Positions 1-9,675 of a DNA stretch of 64,000 nucleotides are shown in pieces (the first letter of the stretch is position 1; every line of letters starts with the position of its first letter). This DNA is from Zymoseptoria tritici IPO323. Lineage: Eukaryota > Ascomycota > Dothideomycetes > Mycosphaerellales > Mycosphaerellaceae. Where the stretch lies: the NCBI RefSeq assembly GCF_000219625.1, contig NC_018218.1, positions 6,014,001 to 6,078,000 of the forward strand, in the 5' to 3' direction. Under the pieces are notes generated by a model. It was not told the DNA's origin. It ran no database searches and was given only the letters and a program-made list of their open reading frames with translations. Both the position numbers and the translations under genes were made by a program.

Positions 1-382
1 TCTCGCATGTATTGCCACACATGGTTGTTAATTGCCGCCGACTTAGTGTTTAGGTACCATTCGTCGTACTTGGTTTAATCGGTGCAGACGATTTCTCGAC
101 GCTTTAGTCCTGTCGCGGTTGGAAAACCCAACGAGTCTAGCTTAAGACCTTCTATTGTTGCTTGTTAATGCGAAGTTGTCTTTAATCTTGTTGTTCAAGT
201 CGAAACCGGGCTCATAACTGTTAATTGAGTAGTGCAATGTAGGGGTGAACTTTAAGATTAAGAAAAACCATGTGTTTCTTAAGGTTATCGACCTAAAGAC
301 TATATAGACGCCGTGATTCCAAATACCCAAAAGGGGTTGGGGTCTTATCGCCAATATCCTATAATATTATATAGGACACTAA

Positions 383-601
383 CCACGTAATCAGGCTGTT
401 GGAGTCAATATCCCTGGTCTTACCCTGTTTCATGAATCAACGCTAACAGATCGACAGCATGGCTCGCCCTTCGTGAGCCCGGTAACGGAGCACGCGGAGG
501 TTGTGATTGACGTCGTTGTTCCCTCGTCGGAAGGAGGCCCTGGACTCTCGATTCTGTTGCCGACAATACTATTCGGAACGCCGGAGAGGGTCTGCCGGTA
601 A
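383..601 (+). CDS. Possible exon, NAD(P)-binding-like fragment
   Basis: An open frame of about 72 codons ends at a TAA that directly follows a plausible exon end (CGGTAAC). The encoded segment contains EHAEVVIDVVV, then GLSILLPTILFG. That spacing is reminiscent of the helix and 'xxPTxxYG' strand of extended short-chain dehydrogenase/epimerase proteins. It has no start codon, and no upstream or downstream exon can be joined with certainty. The resemblance is weak and could be chance. Confidence 0.2.
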   Translation, partial: PRNQAVGVNIPGLTLFHESTLTDRQHGSPFVSPVTEHAEVVIDVVVPSSEGGPGLSILLPTILFGTPERVCR

Positions 602-690
602 CAAGCCGACATCACACGGCGAGCAAGCAGCCCCTGTTTGCACCAGGGACTCATTCGGATCCTGAGGGGTATGTTCACATCGTCACAGCA

Positions 691-957
691 ATGTCCATCA
701 TGGCGCGGTCTGGCAACGATACTGAATCAAAGCGAAATTTGTCTTCTGATCTTGCTGGCCAGCTCTCTTTCCAAAGTCTGGAGCCAAATTCTGTCTCACC
801 CACCGAAGTCAGGTCGCTGCGCCTCCGCAGTATGCAGCATGATCAGTGTGGACGGGAGGCTCGGAAGCAGCAGGTCTGCGGCGAACTCCCTGGCATCCGG
901 CAGTTGCACGACGGCGACACGTCAGCTTTACTCCGTACTGACATGGGGATGACCTGA
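691..957 (+). CDS. Hypothetical short ORF, 88 codons
   Basis: The ATG-to-TGA frame begins MSIMARSGNDTESK and is rich in S, R, Q and L, with no recognised domain. Its codon usage is ordinary, so it could be the first exon of a host gene truncated by the repeat block about 200 bp downstream. Overlapping frames at 638-952 (+) and 809-1150 (-) are of similar length, so none is strongly preferred. Confidence 0.2.
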   Translation: MSIMARSGNDTESKRNLSSDLAGQLSFQSLEPNSVSPTEVRSLRLRSMQHDQCGREARKQQVCGELPGIRQLHDGDTSALLRTDMGMT

Positions 958-1179
958 GAATCGCCCGGAGACGGTGAAGAGTTGTCGACGCGAGCTGGTC
1001 AGCAGGAGTCTGAGCGGCAGGAGCCCGAGCGGCGAATAGGACAGGCACGGCCACTCTCGGGCAAGTAGGGTGAAATCTTTGCGGTGCTGCGGCGCGGGCG
1101 ATTGTCGGGTCTGGAAGGCCGACAGCAGGGTTCCAAATTCTGCCGATCAAAGGATGTGGACTGTTCGAGTCTGCCTACG

Positions 1180-2290
1180 CCTCCCTTGTTCTAAGGCAAC
1201 TTCGTCTTAGCCGGTTAGAAGTAGAAACTCGATTAGGTAACGCCGACATTAAGCGCAAAGCTAGATACTAAGTCCTAACATGCTCGCTAGAAGTCGAGAG
1301 TCCCTCTAGGGCTTTAAGGCTAAGGCTCCGTTTACTTAGGCTATATCTAATATCTAGTACGTAGTATCTAAGGAGTTAAAGATTCTCTACTAGATTCTAT
1401 AGTATCTCCTTCTTATAAGTAAATAGTCGGTATCTAGTATAGATATCTACTAAACCTTATATAGTTAGTTACTAAGAAGTAATACTAGACGTCTATAAGG
1501 GAATAGTACTATTCTTTAATATATAGTATAGCCCTATACTTTATCTTAGTAGCTTATATCCTTTTCTATACTTTCTATAAGGTTTTAGACTACTTTCTTA
1601 TTAAACTTACTATATCTAATATAGACTCTAAACTCTTATATATATATTATTATTTACTTATAATATTAAGTTTAATATATTTAATATAACTCCCCTTATA
1701 AGTAATATAATAGATAGTAGCGTAAATCCTTTAGGATCTAGTAATATTAATCCGGAGAAGCTAAAAATACTTAATTTATAAATATTCCTCTAGTAACTAT
1801 ATACGTATTAATACGTAATATAGGTAGAGCTAGAATATTAGTAGAACGTTATTAATCGGATAGAAGCTATATAGAATATACTATAGCTAGTAGCTAAAAT
1901 AGAAGAAGTTCTAGTAGACCTAGTAGCTCCTTCTATAAATAACCTAATTTAAGCGCTAACTTAAGTAATATCTAATTAACTAGCTATAGAAGATAATATA
2001 AAACCCTTAGGCCTAAAGGGTTAGAAGCCTATAGCCTAGGACGGAAAGCTATCTATATTCCGAAACTACCTATTATAGCTAAGAAGCTCCTTTTAGATAT
2101 ACTCCGGCCTTAAACTAACGCTCTCCTATTAGGGTCTAGCCGGAGGTAGCTCCGGCTTAAACTAGTAACCTTTAGGATTTAGGGTAGAGTACTTTACTAC
2201 TAGGCTAAAAGTACTAAAAGATAAGAATCTTAGAATACGGTTCTAAGATTACGCCCTACTTTTAAAGGCTTAGCGTAGCCTAAGCTTACC
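1180..2290. other. RIP-degraded AT-rich repeat, no readable gene
   Basis: The sequence is very TA-rich (many TATA, CTAG and TAGTA runs), with stops in every frame. It precedes the gag relic and is probably the upstream part of the same degraded retroelement. No LTR pair or terminal inverted repeat was found. Confidence 0.5.
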
Positions 2291-3030
2291 TTAGGTATAG
2301 CCTATAATATCTCTAACCTATACTACTAGGACGCTATCTATAATACTCTCCCTTATAAAGAGAGGTCTTATATATACTACTTCTAGAAGTTAGGAAGAGT
2401 AGATAAAGTATAGGATCCTAAGGCTTTCTTTATACGACTTAAAATAGTTTTTAGCGATAATAGAGAGGTCTTAAACGTACTAGAAGAGCTTATAAACTTA
2501 TAGTACTAGCTCGGTTAGCTATAGTATTAGTACTAGCTACTTTTTAATAATCTTCTACTAAGCGCTAGTAGAGTAAAGTAGATAGATAAGGTCTAGATAA
2601 GGTACCTAAAATATACCTTCTCGAACCCTACTAAAATATATATAGCCTCTATAATAAATATTAAGGACTATAATAACTACGTAGAGGAGGTCGAGTAAGT
2701 TATAACTAATCTAGAGACTACTAAGTAGTTTAAGGCTATAAATAAGAAGTAGAAAGAAAAGAATAAGAATACTATTTCTTCTATATAGGCGACTATATAT
2801 TTCTAGAGTAGAAGTACCTTAGGAGTATAAGTAGACGATAATAGAAATACTATAATAACCCTAGTCTAGATAAGTAGAAATTAGTTAAGAAGCTTAGGAA
2901 GTTAGAGTAGTAATATAAAAGGGAAGTAGAGTAATATAATCTAAGTTTATTATTAATTTATAAAAGCTATCTAGCTAAACTACGAAGATATAGTCTACTA
3001 CTCTCGGTAGCTACCGTATTAAAATCCCCC
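2290..3030 (+). pseudogene. Ty3/Gypsy-type gag relic
   Basis: One plus-strand frame can be followed for several hundred bases if TAG and TAA are read as former W/Q codons. It includes DPKAFFIRLKIVFSDNREVL and later a VDDNRNTIITL segment. This resembles the capsid-type gag of fungal Ty3/Gypsy elements (a helical domain with 'W-DPxAFFxRL', then a low-complexity tail). No zinc knuckle, protease or RT was seen downstream, so this is a fragment or solo gag. The density of TA dinucleotides indicates heavy RIP. Family assignment rests on residue pattern only. Confidence 0.5.
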
Positions 3031-3785
3031 CCTAAAAGGAAACGGTTCGCGACCTCGTAAACTTTAAAAGTTAAATAAATTAAAGAACGTAATCTATCTA
3101 GCGTATTCTTAGCTATTCTTTACTTTTCTATCGTATCTTAAAAGTAAACGCTATAAAAAGACTCTATCGTAAAATACTTTTCTTTAGCTCTATCTCTACT
3201 CGAGATACCTTTATTAGGTCCGTTACTATTTTATAATCCTCTATTATTCTATTTATCGAGGTATCGACCTAGGGCTCTTCGTTAGGCCCGTAAGGGAACA
3301 ACTAGTAAAATAGCTCCTTTAGCGGCTTAAAGTTAGGTCCGATGTTTTTATACTATTATAGGGTAAATAGTACTAAATATAGTTTACGGTATAGCGTAGT
3401 TTTAGGTCTTAGCGATATATAGTAGTCGGATTCTTCCTTTTTTTAAGGATCTAATAACAATATTACTAGTCGTCGGTAGTACTTAATATACTTTATAGCT
3501 ACTACTTATTTCTTAATATAATTCTACGCTCGATACCGCGCCCTTAGGTAATTATATACTTACCTCTTAGTACCTTAGGTTAGTAGTAATCGATTCTAAC
3601 TACTACATTTTCTAGTAGACGATATAAGACTCTTTACGGCTCCTTTATACGAAGGAAAGGATATACTCGGTAAGTATATAAGTCGTCTATATTATATATA
3701 ATAGTTATAGGAAAACTCGGATCTACGGACGTACCCCTTAAGGACTCGGATATATAGTACTAAGAAAGATACGCGGTATATAGAA
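3031..3785. other. RIP-degraded sequence, nothing identified
   Basis: An AT-rich stretch between the gag relic and the tandem-repeat block. It has stops in all frames, and I found no inverted or direct repeat long enough to call. Confidence 0.5.
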
Positions 3786-3789
3786 GCTT

Positions 3790-4345
3790 TACTCGTACCG
3801 AAGACGGTAGTCGTATACTTGTTCGTACTATAGGCTATTAATAGGGCGAAGTAGAAGTACTTAAATTAAGGAAACCTAAGCGTATACTAAATCTATAGTA
3901 TAGCTTATATAAGGTTACTAGAAACCTAAACGTATACCCGCTCGTAGTATAGTTTATATAAGGCTTATAGTTTACCTCTACTCTAAAGACGGCGTATATA
4001 TACCCGCTCGTACTATAGTACGCTAATATAGAGTACGAGGTAATCTCTTAATATTTAAGGTTACGGTTACTAAACGTATAGTCGCTCGACTTATAGTTTA
4101 TTTAAAGTTAAGGCTTAAGGACACCTCTAATTTAAAGACGGTATACGTATACCCGCTCGTACTATAGTATATTACTATAAATTATAAGGTATAGACGGAC
4201 GTATACTCGTACGTAGTATAGTCTACTCGAGATTAAGGAATTAAGGAAACCTAAATACGTACCGAATCTATAGTACGGTTTATATATTGTTACTATTACT
4301 AGAAAACCTAAATGTACGTCTACTCGTAGCGTAGTTTATATACGG
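3790..4345. repeat. Degenerate tandem repeat, about 55-80 bp unit
   Basis: The core GTATACCCGCTCGTA followed by a CTATAGT/TATAGTTTATATAAGG tail recurs near 3,797, 3,880, 3,936, 3,995, 4,072, 4,145, 4,196, 4,252 and 4,310 with many transitions. It could be an old LTR- or promoter-associated repeat array. Its function is unknown. Confidence 0.55.
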
Positions 4346-5669
4346 CTTAAGAATTATAGGAATTACGGATTAATAGTATACCTCGAAGATACGAAGAAAC
4401 TAGATAAAATCTAACTAGAATTACTAGATACCTAGAGCGTAGGTATACTAAAAACCCTAAAAACTAGATGCCTCGCGATCGATATAATACTTCTTCTCTA
4501 AGGAACCGGCGACTATAATCGTCGATTCCTATACTCCTCTAATACTTTCCGGCGATCTCTTATCGCTATACGCTTTACTAGTAAGATTACTACTCGATCT
4601 ATAAAACCTCGTTTACTATTAAGGATCGAGTAGTCTAAGGGCCTAACTTAGTAAGGATATCGCTATTTAGAGCCGGCTCTTAATATTACGGTTTAGGGAT
4701 TACCCTCCGAGTAGGGAACGTACTAACTATATTAAAGAATCTTATAGAACCGAGTATTCGTACTTAAATACCTCCTTATATATACCCGACGTTTCGAGGA
4801 ATTATCGCCTTCTATACTAATTAGTTAATAATACCTTAGCTCCCTTATTTCGTAGTTTATACCCCCCTCTTATTTTAAACCTTACCGATACTAATCGCTA
4901 TATCTTTAGGTAATACTAGCGACCCTACTAAGGCTACGGCTTCTTCTACTACTCGTACTAAAACTAGCCCTTCCTTAAGTAAGGATAACTCGGAGTCTTC
5001 TTAAGGCGCTAATCCGACTATACCTAGCTAAGACGGCCTAGATTTGACTAAGCTTACTAAAGGGATTAGCCCTAACTAGGTTATACGTAAACCGAAGGGC
5101 GACGTTATACTCTCGGACTCTACTAATAGGCTAGAGGTTACCTTCGAGAGTAGTAATATAGCCGACTATATACGTAAGCCTATAGCCGCCGGAAGACGTA
5201 ATACCGTAGTACTATTCGTTCGTCTTACCCCTTTAATACTAATGCCCGGAAGTACCGACGCTCCCCTCTTTAACGGTACCGATATAACTACCTTCTTCGA
5301 GAATGTTAAAGACCTCTTTAAGGACTACTACGACCTACCTAAACTACCGGATCGTAAAAAGATCCGTAAGACTATTAAGTACTATGTCCCAGTGCTCTTT
5401 ATAGTCTAGTAGATTTGGTTAATAGTAGTGGTTGGTGCGGTTACCGGTTAGTATAGTAAGCGATTTCTCGTCTGTTAGTGGTGGTAGTAAGGATTTACGT
5501 ATATACCGGTAACTAGCGGAAATGGCTCCGAACTAATAGGATCAATAGATATACGGCTAAGCCGTAAACCTCCTTTTCACGCGTTGTTGTTGTATACTAG
5601 CCCTTGCTATTGCCCTTATTTACCACCTTATTTATTACCTCATTTATTACCTCTTAATGCACTAAAACT

Positions 5670-8107
5670 ATGCCCTTCTAATAGCTAATTACCTCTACCG
5701 GCACTACGGATGCTATCGTCCTTAATCCCTTAAACCCCCTCTTCGACAAGCCCTTATTACCTAACTACTTAACTATTAATAGCGTAAAATAAATGCGTTA
5801 GATTAAGTTCGTAAGTAGCAAGAGCCTCCAGAAGCGTAAGAGCGAGATATAGAACTATAGCGAGCAGCTAGTGCATCTAGTAACCGGTAAATCGCACTAC
5901 TATTGCTACCTCTATAAGAGCGAGAGAAGGAAGTAGGTGTTGCCGGTGCTTAATAGCAATTAAGGCCCCTTAACACACCTTCTAAAGACTTATAGCGTCG
6001 ACAAGGATAGGTATTAAGTAAAGAAGGAAGCTTATAAGGGCCTAGTTACCTCTATAGTGTCGGTAGTAACGAGTAACAGTCTGGACCGCTTTAAGCACCT
6101 CCTTGTGCGTTAGATTGTGTATTACTATATCGCCTTCTATATGCTCGAAAACGAGTACTTCCGAGCTCTTATATCCTTTATAAACAAGGGCCTCGTAGGC
6201 TATCTTCCTCGCGCTTCTTCGACGATTCGGAGGTAGGTAATAGCTAAGTATTAGGCTCGGAAGGAGGCGTTAAGGTTAGAGTTAAAGGAAGCACTAAGCA
6301 ATGTGCATATCTCGTTCGACGGCTAGACGAGTCCAAATAGATATGCGATGTTTAGTGTATCCGCTCACTTCGTCGACAAGGGCGGTAAAAGGAGGACCGA
6401 GAGACTAGCGTTTAGAAGGATTCGTAGCGAGCACACTAGTGTTAATATCTCTGTGCTGCTGTTAGAGGTTATTAAGGAATATAGCATTAAGAAACGCACC
6501 GGATACTTTATAGCCGACAATAGCTCTAACAACGACCCTACTATCGATGCGGTCCTAAAGCACCTATATCTAAACCGCACCGCTAAATAGCGTAAGGGCA
6601 AGCGGCTCCGGTGCCTTAGCTACATTAACAACCTTATTACTAAGGCTATGTTGCTCGGCAAGGGTAGTAGTAAAGCGATAAAGGAATTAGAGCGGTAGGT
6701 CGAGAAGGGTGCTCTCGAGGCGGTAGAGACGTTCTAGCGTAACCGCGGAGCGATTAGAAAGCTCTACAACATTATCCGGTAGATAAGGGCGTCGACGCAG
6801 AGGATAGAGTCGTTTATAGAGGTTCGGTATAGTAGTACGGCGGTAATATTTAATAATTTGAAGGTAAGTAAATGTTTTTAAGGATCTCGAGATTTAACGC
6901 TAGTAGAGCTCGAGCTGTGCGGGAACGGCCGAAATTTCACTAGCGGCTGCTCTAATTAGCCGCTCTACACGCTAGGGAGCTACCGTTAGAATTTCGGCCG
7001 CTACCGTAGAGCCGCAACCCCGCTAAGAATACTAACTTTAAGATACACACCTTCTTCCTTTAACTAACAACACCCTTACAGCTTATCTAAGACAACTCTA
7101 TATGCTAGAACTCGTTCTACTATATACTCGGTCGAGCGTAGAGTATAAGGGAACGCCTTATAGAGTTCTGTAGGCTCTTCCGAACCGACCGCACTATCCG
7201 AGACAACACCCTTACCGCGAATAATTAGTAGTAGATTAACCGACTTTACAACGCCCTCTACGTCTTCGAACTTATAACAATAACTACTTAGGGCAACAGG
7301 AAGCACCTCTTTAAGTAGTATCTAACTCTACAGTTTACGCTAGACTACACCTCTAAGTTCTTAGCTAAATTTAAAGAAGAAGCCCTAGTAGATAAGCAGT
7401 TTAGCTACCTCTTAGCTTGCTATAACTACGTATAGCTAAAGGCTAAGAAGTATTAGAAACTCGCTAATAAGATGCTAATAGTGTATACTGCCGTCGTCCT
7501 TAATCTAACATTAAAGATAGGCTAGTTCGAGGACATTTAGCTTTATAGCACCGCTAAACAACAGGGCTATATTAAGCAGGTTCGAGAGCTTGTTATTAAC
7601 CTTTGGATTAGTAACTACCGCCCTTCCACCGCTCCTTCTACCGCTTCTTCTACCGCTCCTTCTACCGTACGCGCTCTCGAGAGCGACGACCTTTACGAAC
7701 ACCTCCGCGACTTTAAACGACGTAAACTTAATACCCCCTTCGTACGCGTTAATCCCCTCGATAACTATATCTCTACCGACTACATATAAGACACACTAAC
7801 CGAGCCCCTCGACCTCCTTTAATACTAGTTTAAACGCCGCCACACAGAGCTAGAGCTCGCTCGCATAGCGTTTAACACACTAGCTATTCTAATTATAAGT
7901 AATAAGGACGAACGAGCCTTCTTAGCTAGTAGGGATCTTGTTAGATACCGCCGTTCTTGTCTACAAGAGGATATTATCGAGGCGTGCAACTGTTTAAGAA
8001 GCTAGTACGGACTACTAACACAAGGAACAATAGCATTTAATAAGGATTAAGAGGTAGTGCAATATAAATACACGAAGAAGGGCACTATTGGTTTATTAAG
8101 AGCTGTT
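5670..8107 (+). pseudogene. hAT transposase, RIP-inactivated, one intron
   Basis: This encodes the element's transposase, a DDE-type nuclease that would act in the nucleus. Order of domains: a BED-type zinc-finger region around 5,850-5,960 (YSEQLVHLVTGKSHYYCYLY, with Cys-to-Tyr changes expected from RIP); a central catalytic block at 6,290-6,600 (FDGQTSPNRYAMFSVSAHFV if one stop is read as Q, then GYFIADNSSNND, which carries the D-N-x-x-N-N-D motif); then RCLSYINNLITKAMLLGK. A GTAAGT...CTAAC...CAG intron follows (6,864-7,081). After that come YLLACYNYV-type helices and a C-terminal hAT dimerisation region near 7,800-8,010 (SNKDERAFLASRDLVRYRRS). The ATG at 5,670 is the best start but is followed by RIP stops. 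Multiple in-frame TAG/TAA codons make it non-functional. Confidence 0.8.
6864..7081 (+). other. Spliceosomal intron in hAT transposase
   Basis: It has a consensus donor GTAAGTAAATG, a branch-like CTAACA and an acceptor TTACAG, within an otherwise collinear transposase frame. The 218-bp intron is long for this context and contains an inverted repeat (GGCCGAAATTTC ... GAATTTCGGCC, about 6,928-7,002), which suggests a small palindromic insertion inside it. Confidence 0.6.
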
Positions 8108-8485
8108 TAAGAGCATAAGAAAATTGACGATATATCGACAGAGATAATACTAGCAGATACACCAGCAGATACACTATTAATTTAAGGCGTTTGGGCCTTA
8201 TTTTTTGAGCTCCTTCCTAATCCGGTAATGGTTACTATTTGGTGCAGTTAGTAAGTGATTTACCGGCTGTTGGTGGTAGTAGTGAGAGCCCTACCTCTAC
8301 CGGTAACTACACTATGAAGAGCACTACTATGTCCCTATACTACGTTCGTAGTTTAAGTTATTCGACGCCTTTATTAATAGCGACTAGTCTACGTTTAAAA
8401 TAGAGGCCCTTCTTACTTAGCGCTAGTTTAACTCTACGGCTAGAACTAAGGACCGGTCGTTTCTCGAGTAGCTAGTAGCTCGACT

Positions 8486-8530
8486 TAAGGGTTTTAGGGT
8501 AGGGTTAGGGTTTGGGTTTGGGTTAGGGGT
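8486..8530 (+). repeat. Interstitial telomere-like tract T1
   Basis: A degenerate TTAGGG/TTTGGG run on the plus strand joins the truncated gag gene directly to the 3' end of LINE copy 1. The base after the tract begins the same GGGGTTCATTGTACTTG sequence that follows the tract at 51,088-51,123. Confidence 0.85.
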
Positions 8531-9450
8531 TCATTGTACTTGTTTATATAGGCTAGTCTACCTTTGTACCTGATCTAAACTGAAGCCCCATCTAAGCCCT
8601 TGCTCCCGGCTCTTTTGGCCGTCTTTAGAGGGGAGGAAACAGACCTACGCTCCTACGTAAAGCGCCTCGCGATGTACGGCACTGTAGCTACTCCTAGCCT
8701 AACTACGTTTTACGGTATCCTTTTAACTATCTCCCGAGTTAACCAAACCGCCAAAAAGAGAGACTACCGATAGGCTAATCCGCATCCTAACGCACAATAT
8801 CGCTCCGGCAATCGCTTACCGTCTATCGTACCTTAGGTTTCTAAACCTCCTAGGTGACGGACGAGGTGTACGTCTCCTTATCCGCCCGAAACTATAACCC
8901 TGTCTCGTTAAGGGGGAACATCCCGCTTTAAGACCGTCCGGTAGAGCTCTGTCCTCCCTCCGTCTAGCGTATCTACTATCGGAGACATTCGATTCTAATC
9001 GAGCCGCTTATATACTAGTCTACAAGTGCTTCCCGAACGGTTTAGGGAGTGCCGTCTTCCTTTCGGCTAGAATTCCTCCTCTAGCGATCGTCGTCGTCCA
9101 CTCCTCTCCCCTACTACGCTGTCGCCTTCGCATTCCTCTAAGCCTCCTACTACTCTATAGAGGTACTAGTTTTCTTCCTCCCGCTTCCCGGCTTTAAGAG
9201 GAAGCAGCCGCAGATCTAGGGTATATACCTTATATCTACTGCTAGGCCTTCCGGATAGAGTTAATCGTCTAGTGCGGAGCTAGTCCGGGCCTCGCTAGTC
9301 GCCTACGTCTCCTACGTCGTAGCGCAGCCTTTTAACGTCCTACCGATCGGACGCCTACTTTTATCTCGAGGGAAGAGACTCCTTTTCGATAGGGTAAACG
9401 CCTAATTTATCCTCGAGGGATAATCTCTGCTTTTGCGTCCCGGGTCGACG

Positions 9451-9675
9451 GAGCTACTTTACGTCCTACCTATCGGACGGAGCCTTTTTACGTCCTACTT
9501 ATCGGACCGAGCTACTTTACGTCCTACCTATCGGACGGAGCTACTTTACGTCCTACCTATCGGACGGAGCTACTTTACATCCTACCTATCGGACGGAGCC
9601 TTTTAACGTCCTACCTATCGGACGGAGCTACTTTACATCCTACCTATCGGACGGAGCCTTTTAACGTCCTACTTA
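9451..9675. repeat. 29-bp tandem repeat with dyad, LINE 3' UTR copy 1
   Basis: About eight units of 29 bp lie just after the ORF2 stop. The core is CGTCCTACCTATCGGACG, with self-complementary ends CGTCC/GGACG, so each unit can form a small hairpin in the RNA. Units alternate between a CTACTTTA and a CCTTTTTA spacer. The homologous array at 52,043-52,205 has about six units. Confidence 0.85.

Larger units (their letters stand above)
1..1170. other. Non-RIP'd flank of balanced composition
   Basis: This stretch has normal CA and TG frequency and ordinary codon-like composition, unlike everything to its right, where TA/CTAG enrichment starts abruptly near 1,180. It looks like single-copy host DNA bordering the repeat block. 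I see no rRNA, tRNA or transposon in it. Two short open frames (383-601 and 691-957, both +) are the only coding candidates. Confidence 0.6.
5390..8326 (+). mobile_element. hAT-superfamily DNA transposon, 2.94 kb
   Basis: The element is bounded by inverted termini CAGTGCTCTTTATAG and CTATGAAGAGCACTA and flanked by a perfect 8-bp target duplication CTATGTCC (5,382-5,389 and 8,327-8,334). The 8-bp duplication, CAG-type ends and encoded transposase all fit hAT. Subterminal sequence at 5,405-5,490 (GTTGGTGCGGTTACCGGTTA and neighbours) recurs in the 402-bp MITE at 30,250-30,651 and, partly inverted, near 8,230-8,310. It disrupts the gag gene at 4,890-8,490. Confidence 0.9.
4890..8490 (+). pseudogene. 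Second gag gene, split by hAT and cut by telomere-like tract
   Basis: A plus-strand frame from about 4,890 reads through GTDITTFFENVKDLFKDYYD and then RKKIRKTIKYYV up to 5,389. It resumes after the hAT insertion at 8,327 with YYVRSLSYSTP and continues to about 8,485. The pattern (N-G-x-D/N-x-T-x-F then a charged helix and R-x-x-R-x-x-x-Y) is that of fungal Ty3/Gypsy capsid proteins. The frame is continuous across the excised hAT once one copy of the 8-bp duplication is removed. It ends abruptly at the TTAGGG-like tract, so the 3' part of the gene and all of pol are missing: a chromosome break or insertion junction rather than a natural end. Interior stops are RIP-type. Confidence 0.6.

Noticed and set aside
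809..1150. 113-codon minus ORF in the left flank
   Set aside because: Ala/Arg/Pro-rich reading overlapping a better-looking plus frame; no motif, probably a shadow.
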